A stretch of 6,761 nt of DNA from an uncultured Arenimonas sp. Its GTDB lineage: Bacteria; Pseudomonadota; Gammaproteobacteria; Xanthomonadales; Xanthomonadaceae. The DNA lies in NCBI GenBank assembly GCA_946885815.1, contig CAMPHE010000096.1:1-6761 (forward strand), read 5' to 3'. The notes under the pieces were generated by a model, which saw only the letters and a program-made list of their open reading frames with translations, searched no databases and had not been told where the DNA came from. A program made the position numbers and the translations under genes. Positions 1-6,131 of this stretch are shown piece after piece (positions within the stretch are counted from its first letter, which is position 1; each line of letters starts with the position of its first letter).

Positions 1-241
1 TGACCGGGGACCAGTCGATCGGCGAGGAGCGCAACGGCTTTTCAGTCGGCGCCACGCCCGGGGACTCCGGCGTCACCGGCGCCACGCTGACCGCGCCGTT
101 CTCCACCGCGACGGCTTCCGCTTCGGACAGCGCGGTGGCGGCGGTGTTGCGGGGCGCCTCTCGCTGGCACCCCGCGAGCATGAAAAGCGCCGCGGCGAGC
201 GGCGCGAGCGGAATCCGGGCGGGTCGGCGACGGGCCTTCAT
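1..241 (-). CDS. Putative lipoprotein, N-terminal part (runs off the left edge)
   Basis: An open frame begins with ATG at 241 and is still open at the left edge after 80 codons. The first residues are basic (MKARRRPAR), followed by a hydrophobic stretch of Ala and Leu and then a lipobox, Leu22-Ala23-Gly24-Cys25. This is a type II (lipoprotein) signal peptide with the lipidated Cys at residue 25. The mature part that is visible is low-complexity, rich in Ala, Val, Pro and Glu, like a flexible tether, and ends at the edge around Ser-Ser-Pro-Ile-Asp-Trp. No catalytic domain is visible, so the function is unknown. There is no clear Shine-Dalgarno sequence before the ATG, but the lipobox position supports this start. 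The gene diverges from the FimT-type pilin gene and is not obviously part of the pilus operon. A role in pilus assembly or competence would be a guess from position only. Confidence 0.75.
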   Translation of the reverse strand, partial: MKARRRPARIPLAPLAAALFMLAGCQREAPRNTAATALSEAEAVAVENGAVSVAPVTPESPGVAPTEKPLRSSPIDWSPV

Positions 242-269
242 GGCGTCAGTCTATTCGCACGCCTGCGGA

Positions 270-285
270 TGGCACGTGCATGGCG
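270..285 (+). promoter_or_regulatory. Candidate sigma-54 (-24/-12) promoter for the FimT-type gene
   Basis: The 16 bases match the sigma-54 consensus TGGCACG-N4-TTGCW at 10 of 12 defined positions. The -24 block TGGCACG is perfect, and the essential GG (271-272) and GC (283-284) are separated by exactly 10 bases. If the GC marks -12, transcription would start near 296 and leave a leader of about 80 bases before the ATG at 376. Sigma-54 with PilR/PilS controls the major pilin gene in Pseudomonas and Xanthomonas, so such control of a pilin gene is plausible. The match was found by eye and one such match can occur by chance in GC-rich DNA. Confidence 0.45.
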
Positions 286-363
286 CGTCCGTTTTCCTAC
301 ACGCCGTTTCGACCGCCACGGATGGAGTGCCGCGCGGCGACGCGGGAGCGTGGGCTCTCCCAC

Positions 364-370
364 GAAGGAG
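364..370 (+). promoter_or_regulatory. Ribosome binding site that fixes the FimT start
   Basis: GAAGGAG lies 5 bases before the ATG at 376. It is the best Shine-Dalgarno sequence in this intergenic region. It selects the 181-residue protein with an 8-residue prepilin leader over an in-frame ATG at 280, which would put a 32-residue non-leader stretch in front of the prepilin signal. Confidence 0.85.
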
Positions 371-375
371 TTCCC

Positions 376-921
376 ATGCGCCCGCATCCCGCTTCCGGTT
401 TCACGCTTCCCGAACTCGCCGCCGCCGTCGCGATCATCGGGATACTCGCCGCGATCGCCGGCGCCGTCGCCAACGGCGCGGTGCATGCGGCGCGCGCCGC
501 CGACGCGCGCGCCGCGCTGCTGGATACCTACCAGTCGGCGATCCGGCATGCGGCGACGCGGGGGGTGCATGTCGTGGCCTGTCCGATTGATGGGACCGGC
601 TGCGCCGATACCGTCCACTGGAACGCGGGCTGGTTGTTGTTCGAGGACCGCGATGGCGACCGCCAGCGCGGCGGAAGCGAACGCATCGTCCACATCTGGC
701 CGCCGCTCGGTGGCGGGGTGGGTCTTGCCTCCACGGCAGGACGAAAGCGGCTGTTGTTCCAGCCGTCCGGAGGCAACGCAGGATCGAACGTCACGTTCAC
801 CGTATGCGACGCGCGAGGCCCGGCCGAGGCGATGCAGCTCGTCATCGCCAACGACGGGCGGCTCCGCGAGTCGCCGGCGTCCGGTGAGGCTGCGGCCACG
901 GCGTGCGCGGGAGCATCGTGA
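376..921 (+). CDS. fimT: FimT-type minor pilin (GspH/FimT family), likely DNA-uptake pilin
   Basis: This 181-residue prepilin has a short leader ending at Gly8. Cleavage before Phe9 leaves Phe-Thr-Leu-Pro-Glu, with Glu13 at the conserved +5 position, then a hydrophobic helix to about residue 34. The body has the GspH/FimT pattern: Val-Val-Ala-Cys69-Pro, Asp-Gly-x-Gly-Cys75, His-Trp-Asn-x-Gly-Trp-Leu-Leu-Phe-Glu-Asp (81-91) and Asp-Arg-Asp-Gly-Asp (91-95). Cys69, Cys75, Cys144 and Cys177 could pair. Near the C-terminus is Gly161-Arg-Leu-Arg164, the GRxR motif described for FimT proteins that bind DNA during natural transformation. The length is normal for the family. It is transcribed alone, divergent from the lipoprotein gene and convergent with the minor-pilin operon, possibly from a sigma-54 promoter. 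The family call is secure; the DNA-binding role is inferred from the motif. A general FimU-like pilus role is the alternative. Confidence 0.87.
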   Translation: MRPHPASGFTLPELAAAVAIIGILAAIAGAVANGAVHAARAADARAALLDTYQSAIRHAATRGVHVVACPIDGTGCADTVHWNAGWLLFEDRDGDRQRGGSERIVHIWPPLGGGVGLASTAGRKRLLFQPSGGNAGSNVTFTVCDARGPAEAMQLVIANDGRLRESPASGEAAATACAGAS

Positions 922-966
922 CTCACGTGGTGCTACTGATCGGCGGGAGGCCTCGATCGCGGCGTC

Positions 967-999
967 AAAAAAAAACCGCCCCGCGGTCGCGGGGCGGTT
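967..999 (-). terminator. Rho-independent terminator of the minor-pilin operon
   Basis: A perfect 11-bp GC-rich stem (arms 974-984 and 989-999, loop GGTC) is followed on the minus strand by nine U residues (A run at 967-975 on the plus strand). It begins 18 bases beyond the TAA of the PilV-like gene, so it ends the minus-strand operon. On the plus strand the stem is followed by TTCTGTGG rather than a T run, so at best it is a weak terminator for the convergent FimT-type gene. Confidence 0.92.
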
Positions 1000-1017
1000 C
1001 TGTGGAGCGGTTCCGGC

Positions 1018-3315
1018 TTACTGCGCGACCACAAGACCCGTGGAGCAGTTCTTGTTGGCGGCATCCTTGATCACGTCGATCGAAATGCTGTAGTCCTGCG
1101 CCAGCACGTTCGCGAACGAGAGCGTCGAGCTTTCATCGACCAGGCCGCTGTTGGTCACGCCCCTGCCCGACACGATGCCGCTGTTCGGCGGAACGCAGAC
1201 CTTCTTGTTCTCCTGCAGGGTGCCGTTCTGCCTTACCTGCTGATAATTCGAGAAGGTGATCGTCGAAGATGCGAGCGGGCCCGTGAACGTGCAGATCCAG
1301 GTCTGCGTCAGCGTCGACGGCAGGCAGGTGCCCGAGGTCATCGCCACGCCGAACGACGTCACATTGGTGTCGGCCTGCAGCATCGTGATCGTGATGCTGT
1401 TCTGGGTCGGCTCGGGATCCGGATCGGGATCCGGATCGGGATCCGGGTCGGGATCCGGGTCGGGGTCCGGATCGGGATCCGGATCGGGCCCCGGGTCGGT
1501 TCCGCGGATGAAGTCCTGCGGATCCGTCACGAAGCTGGCCGCCAGCTTGTCGTGGAGATCCACCGGCCAGGTGCCCGCGAGACCGCTGTTGCTTTCGTTG
1601 ATGATCAGCTTGACCGGCGTGGGCACGAGCTCACCGGAAGCGTCGGTGGACGACGACCCGCTCTGCCCGGTGACAGTCCCGCCGACGGTCGCCAGCTGAC
1701 CCTGGTTGCTGTAGGTCGGGGACGTCACCTTGACGATATTGGTCGCGATCGGGGTCGGGCACGCCGACCCGGAGCACCACGAACCGAGACTCGCCACGTT
1801 GACCGCGTAGAACGGCAGGACATCGAGCGGCGACCGCGCTCCCAGTCCGGCGCACTCGTCCTCGTTGTCGTCGTCGAGCGCACAGCGGTATGCCAGCAGC
1901 GTGTCTTCGCTCAGGTAGTCCACGTAAAGCCCGAAGGACACCAGGTTCACCACGTCACCGCTCGCCATGTAGATCGGGTCGGGGTCAACGATGCTCTCGT
2001 ACGTCGAGTTCGCCGTCGAGGACGGGCCGGGGAACTTCGCGGTCGGCGAGGGATAACCGTCAGGCATCTCGGCGTCCGCGCCGAGGCCTTCCGTCAGCGT
2101 CGTCGTGACATACCCCGAGTACTGGTCGATGAAGTCGTCGACCCGATAACCCGTGCCCGCGCTGTCGAGCGACGTCGTGACCAGAGAGGTCTGCTGCGCG
2201 TCGACCGTCATGCGCATGCGGCCGTTGACGCGGACGAGCTGGCAGGCATCGACGTACGCCCCGCTATTGGCGCTGGCTTCGACCAGGTTGCCGTTCTTGT
2301 ACCCGTACTGCGTCGCGATCGTGTCGGAAACGGTGGCGCGGAACGGGTCCGGCATCGGCGACCGGTCCCCCTGGTTCAGGTGGTCGCGGCAGCAGATCAC
2401 GCACATCGGTTCGCTTTCGGAGTCCTGGTTGGCGACGACCGCGTTGCCCGTCACCGTACCCACCGGCATCGCCAGCGGCTCTTCGTAAGCCTGCAGGATC
2501 CCGTTCCAGATGGCCGGCTTGTACGCCGGGTTGGTGGCCGTGCTCGTGCCGCCCGTCGCGCACTTGCAGCTCGCGGCCGCCATGTCGAGCTTGCGGGTCA
2601 GCCTGACTTCGAGCGCGTCGCTCGCGCCGACGAAGCTCATCACGGAGAAACGCGTGACGTTCGAGACATCGTCGACGAACTGCTCGGGGGTCGGATTGGA
2701 GCTGGCCGCCGACTGGTCGTCGCCGACCGCGATCGGCACGACGCGCGGATTGTCCTTGTTCGGCGGTTCGATCCAGACCTCCGGCCCGCGCGACGTCTCG
2801 GATTCGCCTTCCATCACCTTCGTGACGTCGGACGGCGAGATCGCCGCGATGCTGTCGGCCATCTGTACCGACTTCGCATTGCCGTTGCTGTCGGTCCACG
2901 ATACGACGACGCGGACCATCTTGAACTCCGGGACCGCGAGCGAGAACGCGGACGCGGCGTCTTCGACGAACGTCCCGGAGGCGGAGTCGAAGCGGTAGCG
3001 CGTCACGTCGCGGGTCACGTCGAACGTGACGCCGCCGACGTCCGCGACTTCCCAGTCGGCGGTCGCGAGGCTGTTGTACGTATTGCCCACGTAATCGGCG
3101 TCGGGAGCAGTGACGAAACCGAACGTGCGGGCATCCTCGATGACCTGCTGCGCGAGAGTCGCAGCGTTGGCGCGCGCTTTCGCCTCGGCGCCGGAGCGGA
3201 AGAGTTCGCCCTGAAGAGCCGCCAGGCTCAACAGGCCGACCGCGAGGACGACGACGGCGATCATGACTTCGATGAGGCTGAAGCCACGCGCGTTCTGATG
3301 ATTGGAAGGCTTCAT
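1018..3315 (-). CDS. pilV: Giant modular PilV-like minor pilin with Asp-Pro linker and extra C-terminal domain
   Basis: The first ~160 residues of this 765-residue protein are PilV-like. The leader ends at Gly11, mature Phe12-Ser-Leu-Ile-Glu16 has Glu at +5, and a hydrophobic helix with the PilV-style Val-Gly-Leu-Leu-Ser-Leu-Ala-Ala-Leu-Gln follows. Typical PilV proteins are about 150-200 residues, so some 600 residues are extra. Residues 161-606 are an unrecognised beta-rich region with Cys250-x-Cys252 and Cys305-x-x-Cys308-Cys309-x-x-His312, plus Cys at 358, 478, 488, 514 and 519. Residues 607-636 are an Asp-Pro repeat. Residues 637-765 form a separate Thr/Ser-rich, probably beta-sandwich domain with four Cys (664, 675, 707, 757). 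The ATG lies 10 bases after the pilX stop, and the likely ribosome site GAGGT (3323-3327) overlaps that stop. It is the last gene before the terminator, in the place where pilY1 is usually found. The pilin N-terminus is secure; an adhesive or tip-display role for the rest is inference. Confidence 0.88.
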   Translation of the reverse strand: MKPSNHQNARGFSLIEVMIAVVVLAVGLLSLAALQGELFRSGAEAKARANAATLAQQVIEDARTFGFVTAPDADYVGNTYNSLATADWEVADVGGVTFDVTRDVTRYRFDSASGTFVEDAASAFSLAVPEFKMVRVVVSWTDSNGNAKSVQMADSIAAISPSDVTKVMEGESETSRGPEVWIEPPNKDNPRVVPIAVGDDQSAASSNPTPEQFVDDVSNVTRFSVMSFVGASDALEVRLTRKLDMAAASCKCATGGTSTATNPAYKPAIWNGILQAYEEPLAMPVGTVTGNAVVANQDSESEPMCVICCRDHLNQGDRSPMPDPFRATVSDTIATQYGYKNGNLVEASANSGAYVDACQLVRVNGRMRMTVDAQQTSLVTTSLDSAGTGYRVDDFIDQYSGYVTTTLTEGLGADAEMPDGYPSPTAKFPGPSSTANSTYESIVDPDPIYMASGDVVNLVSFGLYVDYLSEDTLLAYRCALDDDNEDECAGLGARSPLDVLPFYAVNVASLGSWCSGSACPTPIATNIVKVTSPTYSNQGQLATVGGTVTGQSGSSSTDASGELVPTPVKLIINESNSGLAGTWPVDLHDKLAASFVTDPQDFIRGTDPGPDPDPDPDPDPDPDPDPDPDPDPDPEPTQNSITITMLQADTNVTSFGVAMTSGTCLPSTLTQTWICTFTGPLASSTITFSNYQQVRQNGTLQENKKVCVPPNSGIVSGRGVTNSGLVDESSTLSFANVLAQDYSISIDVIKDAANKNCSTGLVVAQ
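1408..1497 (-). repeat. In-frame Asp-Pro repeat (6-base unit) in the PilV-like gene
   Basis: The 90-base tract encodes Asp-Pro, Gly-Pro, then twelve consecutive Asp-Pro pairs and a final Glu-Pro (residues 607-636). At DNA level it is a degenerate 6-base repeat, GAY-CCN, with a local 12-base periodicity (GATCCGGATCCC). Because the unit is a multiple of three, gain or loss of units would change linker length without a frameshift. Asp-Pro repeats are expected to form an extended, acidic spacer between domains. Confidence 0.95.
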
Positions 3316-3325
3316 GGGGTCGACC

Positions 3326-4810
3326 TCACTGCAGCGTGTCCGCCCACGAACCCGGGACCGGGCCGTAGCGGAGGAAGTTCGGCGAGTTGCGGATGTTCCG
3401 CAGCACCGCCTCGTTGTAGATGATCTGCGGCGTACCCGCGAGGCTGGCGTCGCCTTCCAGGATCACCGATCCGTAAACCTGGCCGCCGCCGGTGGCCTTG
3501 AACAGATCGCCCGTGACTTCGTCGCGGACGTACACGATGCCGAAAAACTGCGACTTCGCGCCCATCACGACCTTTCCGTCGCTGACGAGCACCACGGGGT
3601 CGGTCAACGAGCCGATGACGCCACCGATCTTGCAATCGGCCGTGCTGTCCCACCAGTAGAGGCCGCCACTCGAAGCATTGAGGTTGGCGCAGTCGGCGAC
3701 CGGCTCGGCGTTCGCGCTCAGGAAGTCTTCGGCCTGCGAATCGGGCGTGGAGAACACGTAGGCGAACAGGTCGGGCGGGAAATATTTGCTGTCGAGGACC
3801 TTGGGGGTCGCCTCGCTGTCGTTGCTGTCGACGTCGAGGATGTCCTCGCCTTCGTATTTGTCCGGGCCGATGTGGCCGCTCAGCGACCCGTAGCCGAAGG
3901 CCAGACCATTGCAGCTGCAGTCCTCGCAGATGCCCGAGATCGGGTCTTCCGGCGTGTCCGTCGTCAGCCACTCGCCGAGCTGGCAGGTGGAGAACGAACC
4001 CGCGTCGGCGATCTGCGCGTCGCCAGCCGACCAGATCGACACCGGAATGCCGGTGCCGCCCGCGTCGGGATTGGGAATGATCTGCGCGTTGCCCAGCCCG
4101 ATCGCGGTACCGGCGGCGATGAGCGGAGCGTCCGGCGCGGCGCCTAGCGTGCGGAACGTGCCGTAGGACTGCCTGACCGTCGCGACCGCGTTCTCGCCGG
4201 GGAGCGAACCGCGCGACACGATCGTGACGTAGAAGGTGTCGCCGGTGGTCGGATTCAAGGCGCAGCGCGGCGACGTCGGCACCGTGATGTCCAGTCGGCA
4301 CAGCGTGGCATACGAGGCGTACTCCGCGGCGAAGGCGGCGACATGGTCGTCGTCCACCGCGTCGTCCATGTCGAGCGTGGGCATCACCGCGGCCACCGGC
4401 AGGACGCCGTCCCCTTCGTCACCGACATAGCGGTACATGTCCGCACGTCGGGTCGCGTCGGGTTCCGCGAGGCACGGATCGATGACCATGTCGGCCGGCA
4501 GCGCATCGGTGCAGGGCTGCCACATCGGGTCGCCCACGAACAGCCAGCCGCCCGCCGCCGTCGACAACATCTCGGCGGTGTTCATCTTGATGAACTCCAT
4601 CGACTGGTTCAGGCCGGCTTCGGAGGCCTGGAAAGCCATCTTGTACCGGTAGTCGTTCGCCGACATCCGCTGCTCGAAGATTCCGAACCGCGCGGCGAAG
4701 ATCGTGATGATGGTCACGATGGCCAGCAGCAGGATCGCGATCAGGAGCGTGGACAGGCCGCGCTGGCGCGCCCGCTGGGGGAATCGGCGATTTCGGAGTT
4801 TGGCGTTCAT
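3326..4810 (-). CDS. pilX: Enlarged PilX-like minor pilin with beta-rich C-terminal domain
   Basis: This 494-residue protein starts with a basic leader to Gly18 and a hydrophobic helix (about 19-41). The PilX N-terminal signature follows: Glu46-Gln-Arg-Met-Ser-Ala-Asn-Asp-Tyr-Arg55 and Ala59-Phe-Gln-Ala-Ser-Glu-Ala-Gly66. There is no Glu at +5 (Leu23 there), as in PilX/GspK proteins that sit at the pilus tip. Usual PilX is under about 200 residues. Here residues ~225-475 add a region with short repeated beta-type segments (Val-Val-Leu-Val-Ser-Asp-Gly-Lys-Val, then Gly-Ile-Val-Tyr-Val and Gly-Gln-Val-Tyr-Gly-Ser-Val-Ile-Leu-Glu-Gly), reminiscent of the beta-helical tails of some large PilX-domain proteins. 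Cys295, Cys298 and Cys300 form a tight cluster. The ATG overlaps the pilW stop in ATGA (4807-4810), implying translational coupling. A TTG three codons upstream (4819) is a less likely start. Confidence 0.88.
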   Translation of the reverse strand: MNAKLRNRRFPQRARQRGLSTLLIAILLLAIVTIITIFAARFGIFEQRMSANDYRYKMAFQASEAGLNQSMEFIKMNTAEMLSTAAGGWLFVGDPMWQPCTDALPADMVIDPCLAEPDATRRADMYRYVGDEGDGVLPVAAVMPTLDMDDAVDDDHVAAFAAEYASYATLCRLDITVPTSPRCALNPTTGDTFYVTIVSRGSLPGENAVATVRQSYGTFRTLGAAPDAPLIAAGTAIGLGNAQIIPNPDAGGTGIPVSIWSAGDAQIADAGSFSTCQLGEWLTTDTPEDPISGICEDCSCNGLAFGYGSLSGHIGPDKYEGEDILDVDSNDSEATPKVLDSKYFPPDLFAYVFSTPDSQAEDFLSANAEPVADCANLNASSGGLYWWDSTADCKIGGVIGSLTDPVVLVSDGKVVMGAKSQFFGIVYVRDEVTGDLFKATGGGQVYGSVILEGDASLAGTPQIIYNEAVLRNIRNSPNFLRYGPVPGSWADTLQ

Positions 4811-5574
4811 TCGGCGCAATCCGTGTTCAGTTCGATGGGGGTCGAGAGGGCGTCAGCGGCGGGTTCGCAGGTGTTGTCGGTGCTCCAGTCTTCGAACACC
4901 AGCTCCTCGGCGCGAATCCGGACCGAGTCGGTGACGTGGCGCGTGATGTCGTCCCCGGACACCATCTGCCCCTGCAGGCAGAGGGACACGGTGCGCACGG
5001 AACCACGCGCCATCTGGAATTCGTCCGGAATCGTGTCCGCATCGGCGGAATCGCGCTCCGCGATCTGCGCGCAGAAGGTCGATTCGGAGATCACCGGTTC
5101 GAACTTCGTGATCTGCACCACGTCCGGATCCGTGATGTCTTCCCAGTCATCGTCCCCGGTATCGCAGTCGCCCGAGGTCGTCAGCTGGAGCACGCCACCG
5201 GAGACACGGAATCCCCGCACCTCCGTGCCGTCGGGCACACCCGTCCCGGCCTCCTGCCGGTCGTATTCGTAGGTGATGCAGGAACCGTCGACTTCGAGAT
5301 TGGTGAATCCCGATGCCGACGTCGTGGTCAGCACCCGGGAGACCGCGGTGGAGTCGTGCCCGGCCCGCCGCAGCTCGCGCACCACCAGGTTCATGCCCGT
5401 GCGCAGTTCCTGCGTGAGGCGGGACGAGAGGATGTTCTCGGAATACGAACGCATCGTAGAAACGGCGAAGGTGACCGCCGCGCCGATGATGATCAGGCCG
5501 GCGACCATCGCCACCATCAGCTCGATGAGGGAGAAGCCGTGCGCGCGACGCGCCGTCGGTGAGGTCAGTCGCAT
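4807..5574 (-). CDS. pilW: PilW minor pilin
   Basis: This 255-residue prepilin has a 13-residue basic leader ending at Gly13. Mature Phe14-Ser-Leu-Ile-Glu18 has Glu at +5, and the helix continues Leu-Met-Val-Ala-Met-Val-Ala-Gly-Leu-Ile-Ile-Ile-Gly, which is characteristic of PilW. Next comes the family helix with Arg-Glu-Leu-Arg-Arg-Ala-Gly-His (66-73). Six Cys residues (99, 137, 168, 199, 236, 253) suggest several disulfides in the periplasmic or surface domain. The ATG at 5574 overlaps the end of the fimU-like gene by 10 bases and is preceded by GGGAG; a TTG 14 codons upstream (5616) is rejected. Downstream it overlaps pilX by 4 bases. PilW normally links PilV/FimU and PilX in the priming complex. 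Its length is somewhat below the roughly 270-350 residues seen in many relatives. Confidence 0.9.
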   Translation of the reverse strand: MRLTSPTARRAHGFSLIELMVAMVAGLIIIGAAVTFAVSTMRSYSENILSSRLTQELRTGMNLVVRELRRAGHDSTAVSRVLTTTSASGFTNLEVDGSCITYEYDRQEAGTGVPDGTEVRGFRVSGGVLQLTTSGDCDTGDDDWEDITDPDVVQITKFEPVISESTFCAQIAERDSADADTIPDEFQMARGSVRTVSLCLQGQMVSGDDITRHVTDSVRIRAEELVFEDWSTDNTCEPAADALSTPIELNTDCAE

Positions 5575-6131
5575 GCCGGTACTCCCGCGAGCGTTTCGGC
5601 ACCGTCCGGGACGCAATAGCGGGTCCGCGCCATCGCGTTGACGTTCATGCGCACCTGGTAGCCGCCCGCCGTGGAGAGCGTGAATCCGCCGGTATCGCCG
5701 ATGTCGAACAGCGTGCCGGTGCGGGGGTCGATCACGAAGCCGTCGCCGTCGTCGCCGAAAACCACGTCGCCCGTCAGCGCGACGCGCTGCAACGGACCCG
5801 TATCGCCCGGTTCTTCCGGGAACGCCGAAACATTGCAGGTGGCCGCACTGCAGTCGCAGCCGTCATCCCCGTCGTCCGCGACCACCATCGCGCCGACGCA
5901 CACCGCGTCGCCGACCGCGTGGAACTCCACCCTGACGAGCTCTCCGCGCTTGATCGCCTCCTGCTTCGCGAGACCGATGGCCGCGGCGAAGTTGTCGGCG
6001 GCGCCGCGCAATGCGTTGCGCTCGCGCAGCTCGATGAAATTCGGGATCGAGACGACCGCCAGCACGGCGAGCACGATGATCGTGATCACCAGTTCGATCA
6101 GGGTGAAACCGGACTGCCTGATTCGACGCAC
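5565..6131 (-). CDS. fimU: FimU/GspH-type minor pilin, first gene of the operon
   Basis: This 188-residue prepilin has a leader Met-Arg-Arg-Ile-Arg-Gln-Ser-Gly8. Mature Phe9-Thr-Leu-Ile-Glu13 has Glu at +5, and the hydrophobic helix ends near Pro30-Asn-Phe. The GspH/FimU helix then reads Ala-Ala-Ala-Ile-Gly-Leu-Ala-Lys-Gln-Glu-Ala-Ile-Lys-Arg-Gly (49-63). The body is acidic (Asp-Asp-Gly-Asp-Asp-Gly at 86-91) and has Cys at 78, 92, 94, 99, 173 and 187. The start codon is GTG at 6131, supported by GAGGGG six bases upstream and by the short leader. At the place where FimT proteins carry GRxR it has Ala168-Arg-Thr-Arg171, so it is a distinct paralogue of the plus-strand FimT-type gene. In the pilus it would be expected to join the minor-pilin complex to the major pilin. 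The family is certain; fimU versus fimT is chosen from operon position. Confidence 0.87.
   Translation of the reverse strand: MRRIRQSGFTLIELVITIIVLAVLAVVSIPNFIELRERNALRGAADNFAAAIGLAKQEAIKRGELVRVEFHAVGDAVCVGAMVVADDGDDGCDCSAATCNVSAFPEEPGDTGPLQRVALTGDVVFGDDGDGFVIDPRTGTLFDIGDTGGFTLSTAGGYQVRMNVNAMARTRYCVPDGAETLAGVPACD
5582..5586 (-). promoter_or_regulatory. Ribosome binding site that fixes the pilW start
   Basis: GGGAG on the minus strand lies 7 bases before the ATG at 5574, inside the end of the fimU-like gene. It supports the 13-residue prepilin leader over the TTG at 5616, which would give an unusually long leader. Confidence 0.75.

Noticed and set aside
280..375. Upstream ATG at 280 for the FimT-type gene
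   Set aside because: It would add 32 residues before a prepilin leader, has no good ribosome site and lies inside the candidate sigma-54 promoter; ATG at 376 has GAAGGAG at ideal spacing.
1408..1497. CRISPR-like or intergenic tandem repeat
   Set aside because: Units are 6 bases with no spacers and are in frame in a coding gene; they encode a dipeptide repeat.
1256..1699. Plus-strand frame encoding a Gly-Ser repeat
   Set aside because: The Gly-Ser repeat is only the reverse-strand reading of the Asp-Pro tract; there is no ribosome site or other protein-like feature.
1552..3423. Long plus-strand open frame (623 codons) opposite the PilV-like gene
   Set aside because: Its translation is Arg/Asp/Val-rich with no domain, it lies wholly antisense to a gene with a clear prepilin N-terminus, and long antisense open frames are expected in GC-rich coding DNA.
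4811..4819. TTG start for pilX at 4819
   Set aside because: ATG at 4810 overlaps the pilW stop in the common ATGA arrangement; the TTG adds only three residues and has no better ribosome site.
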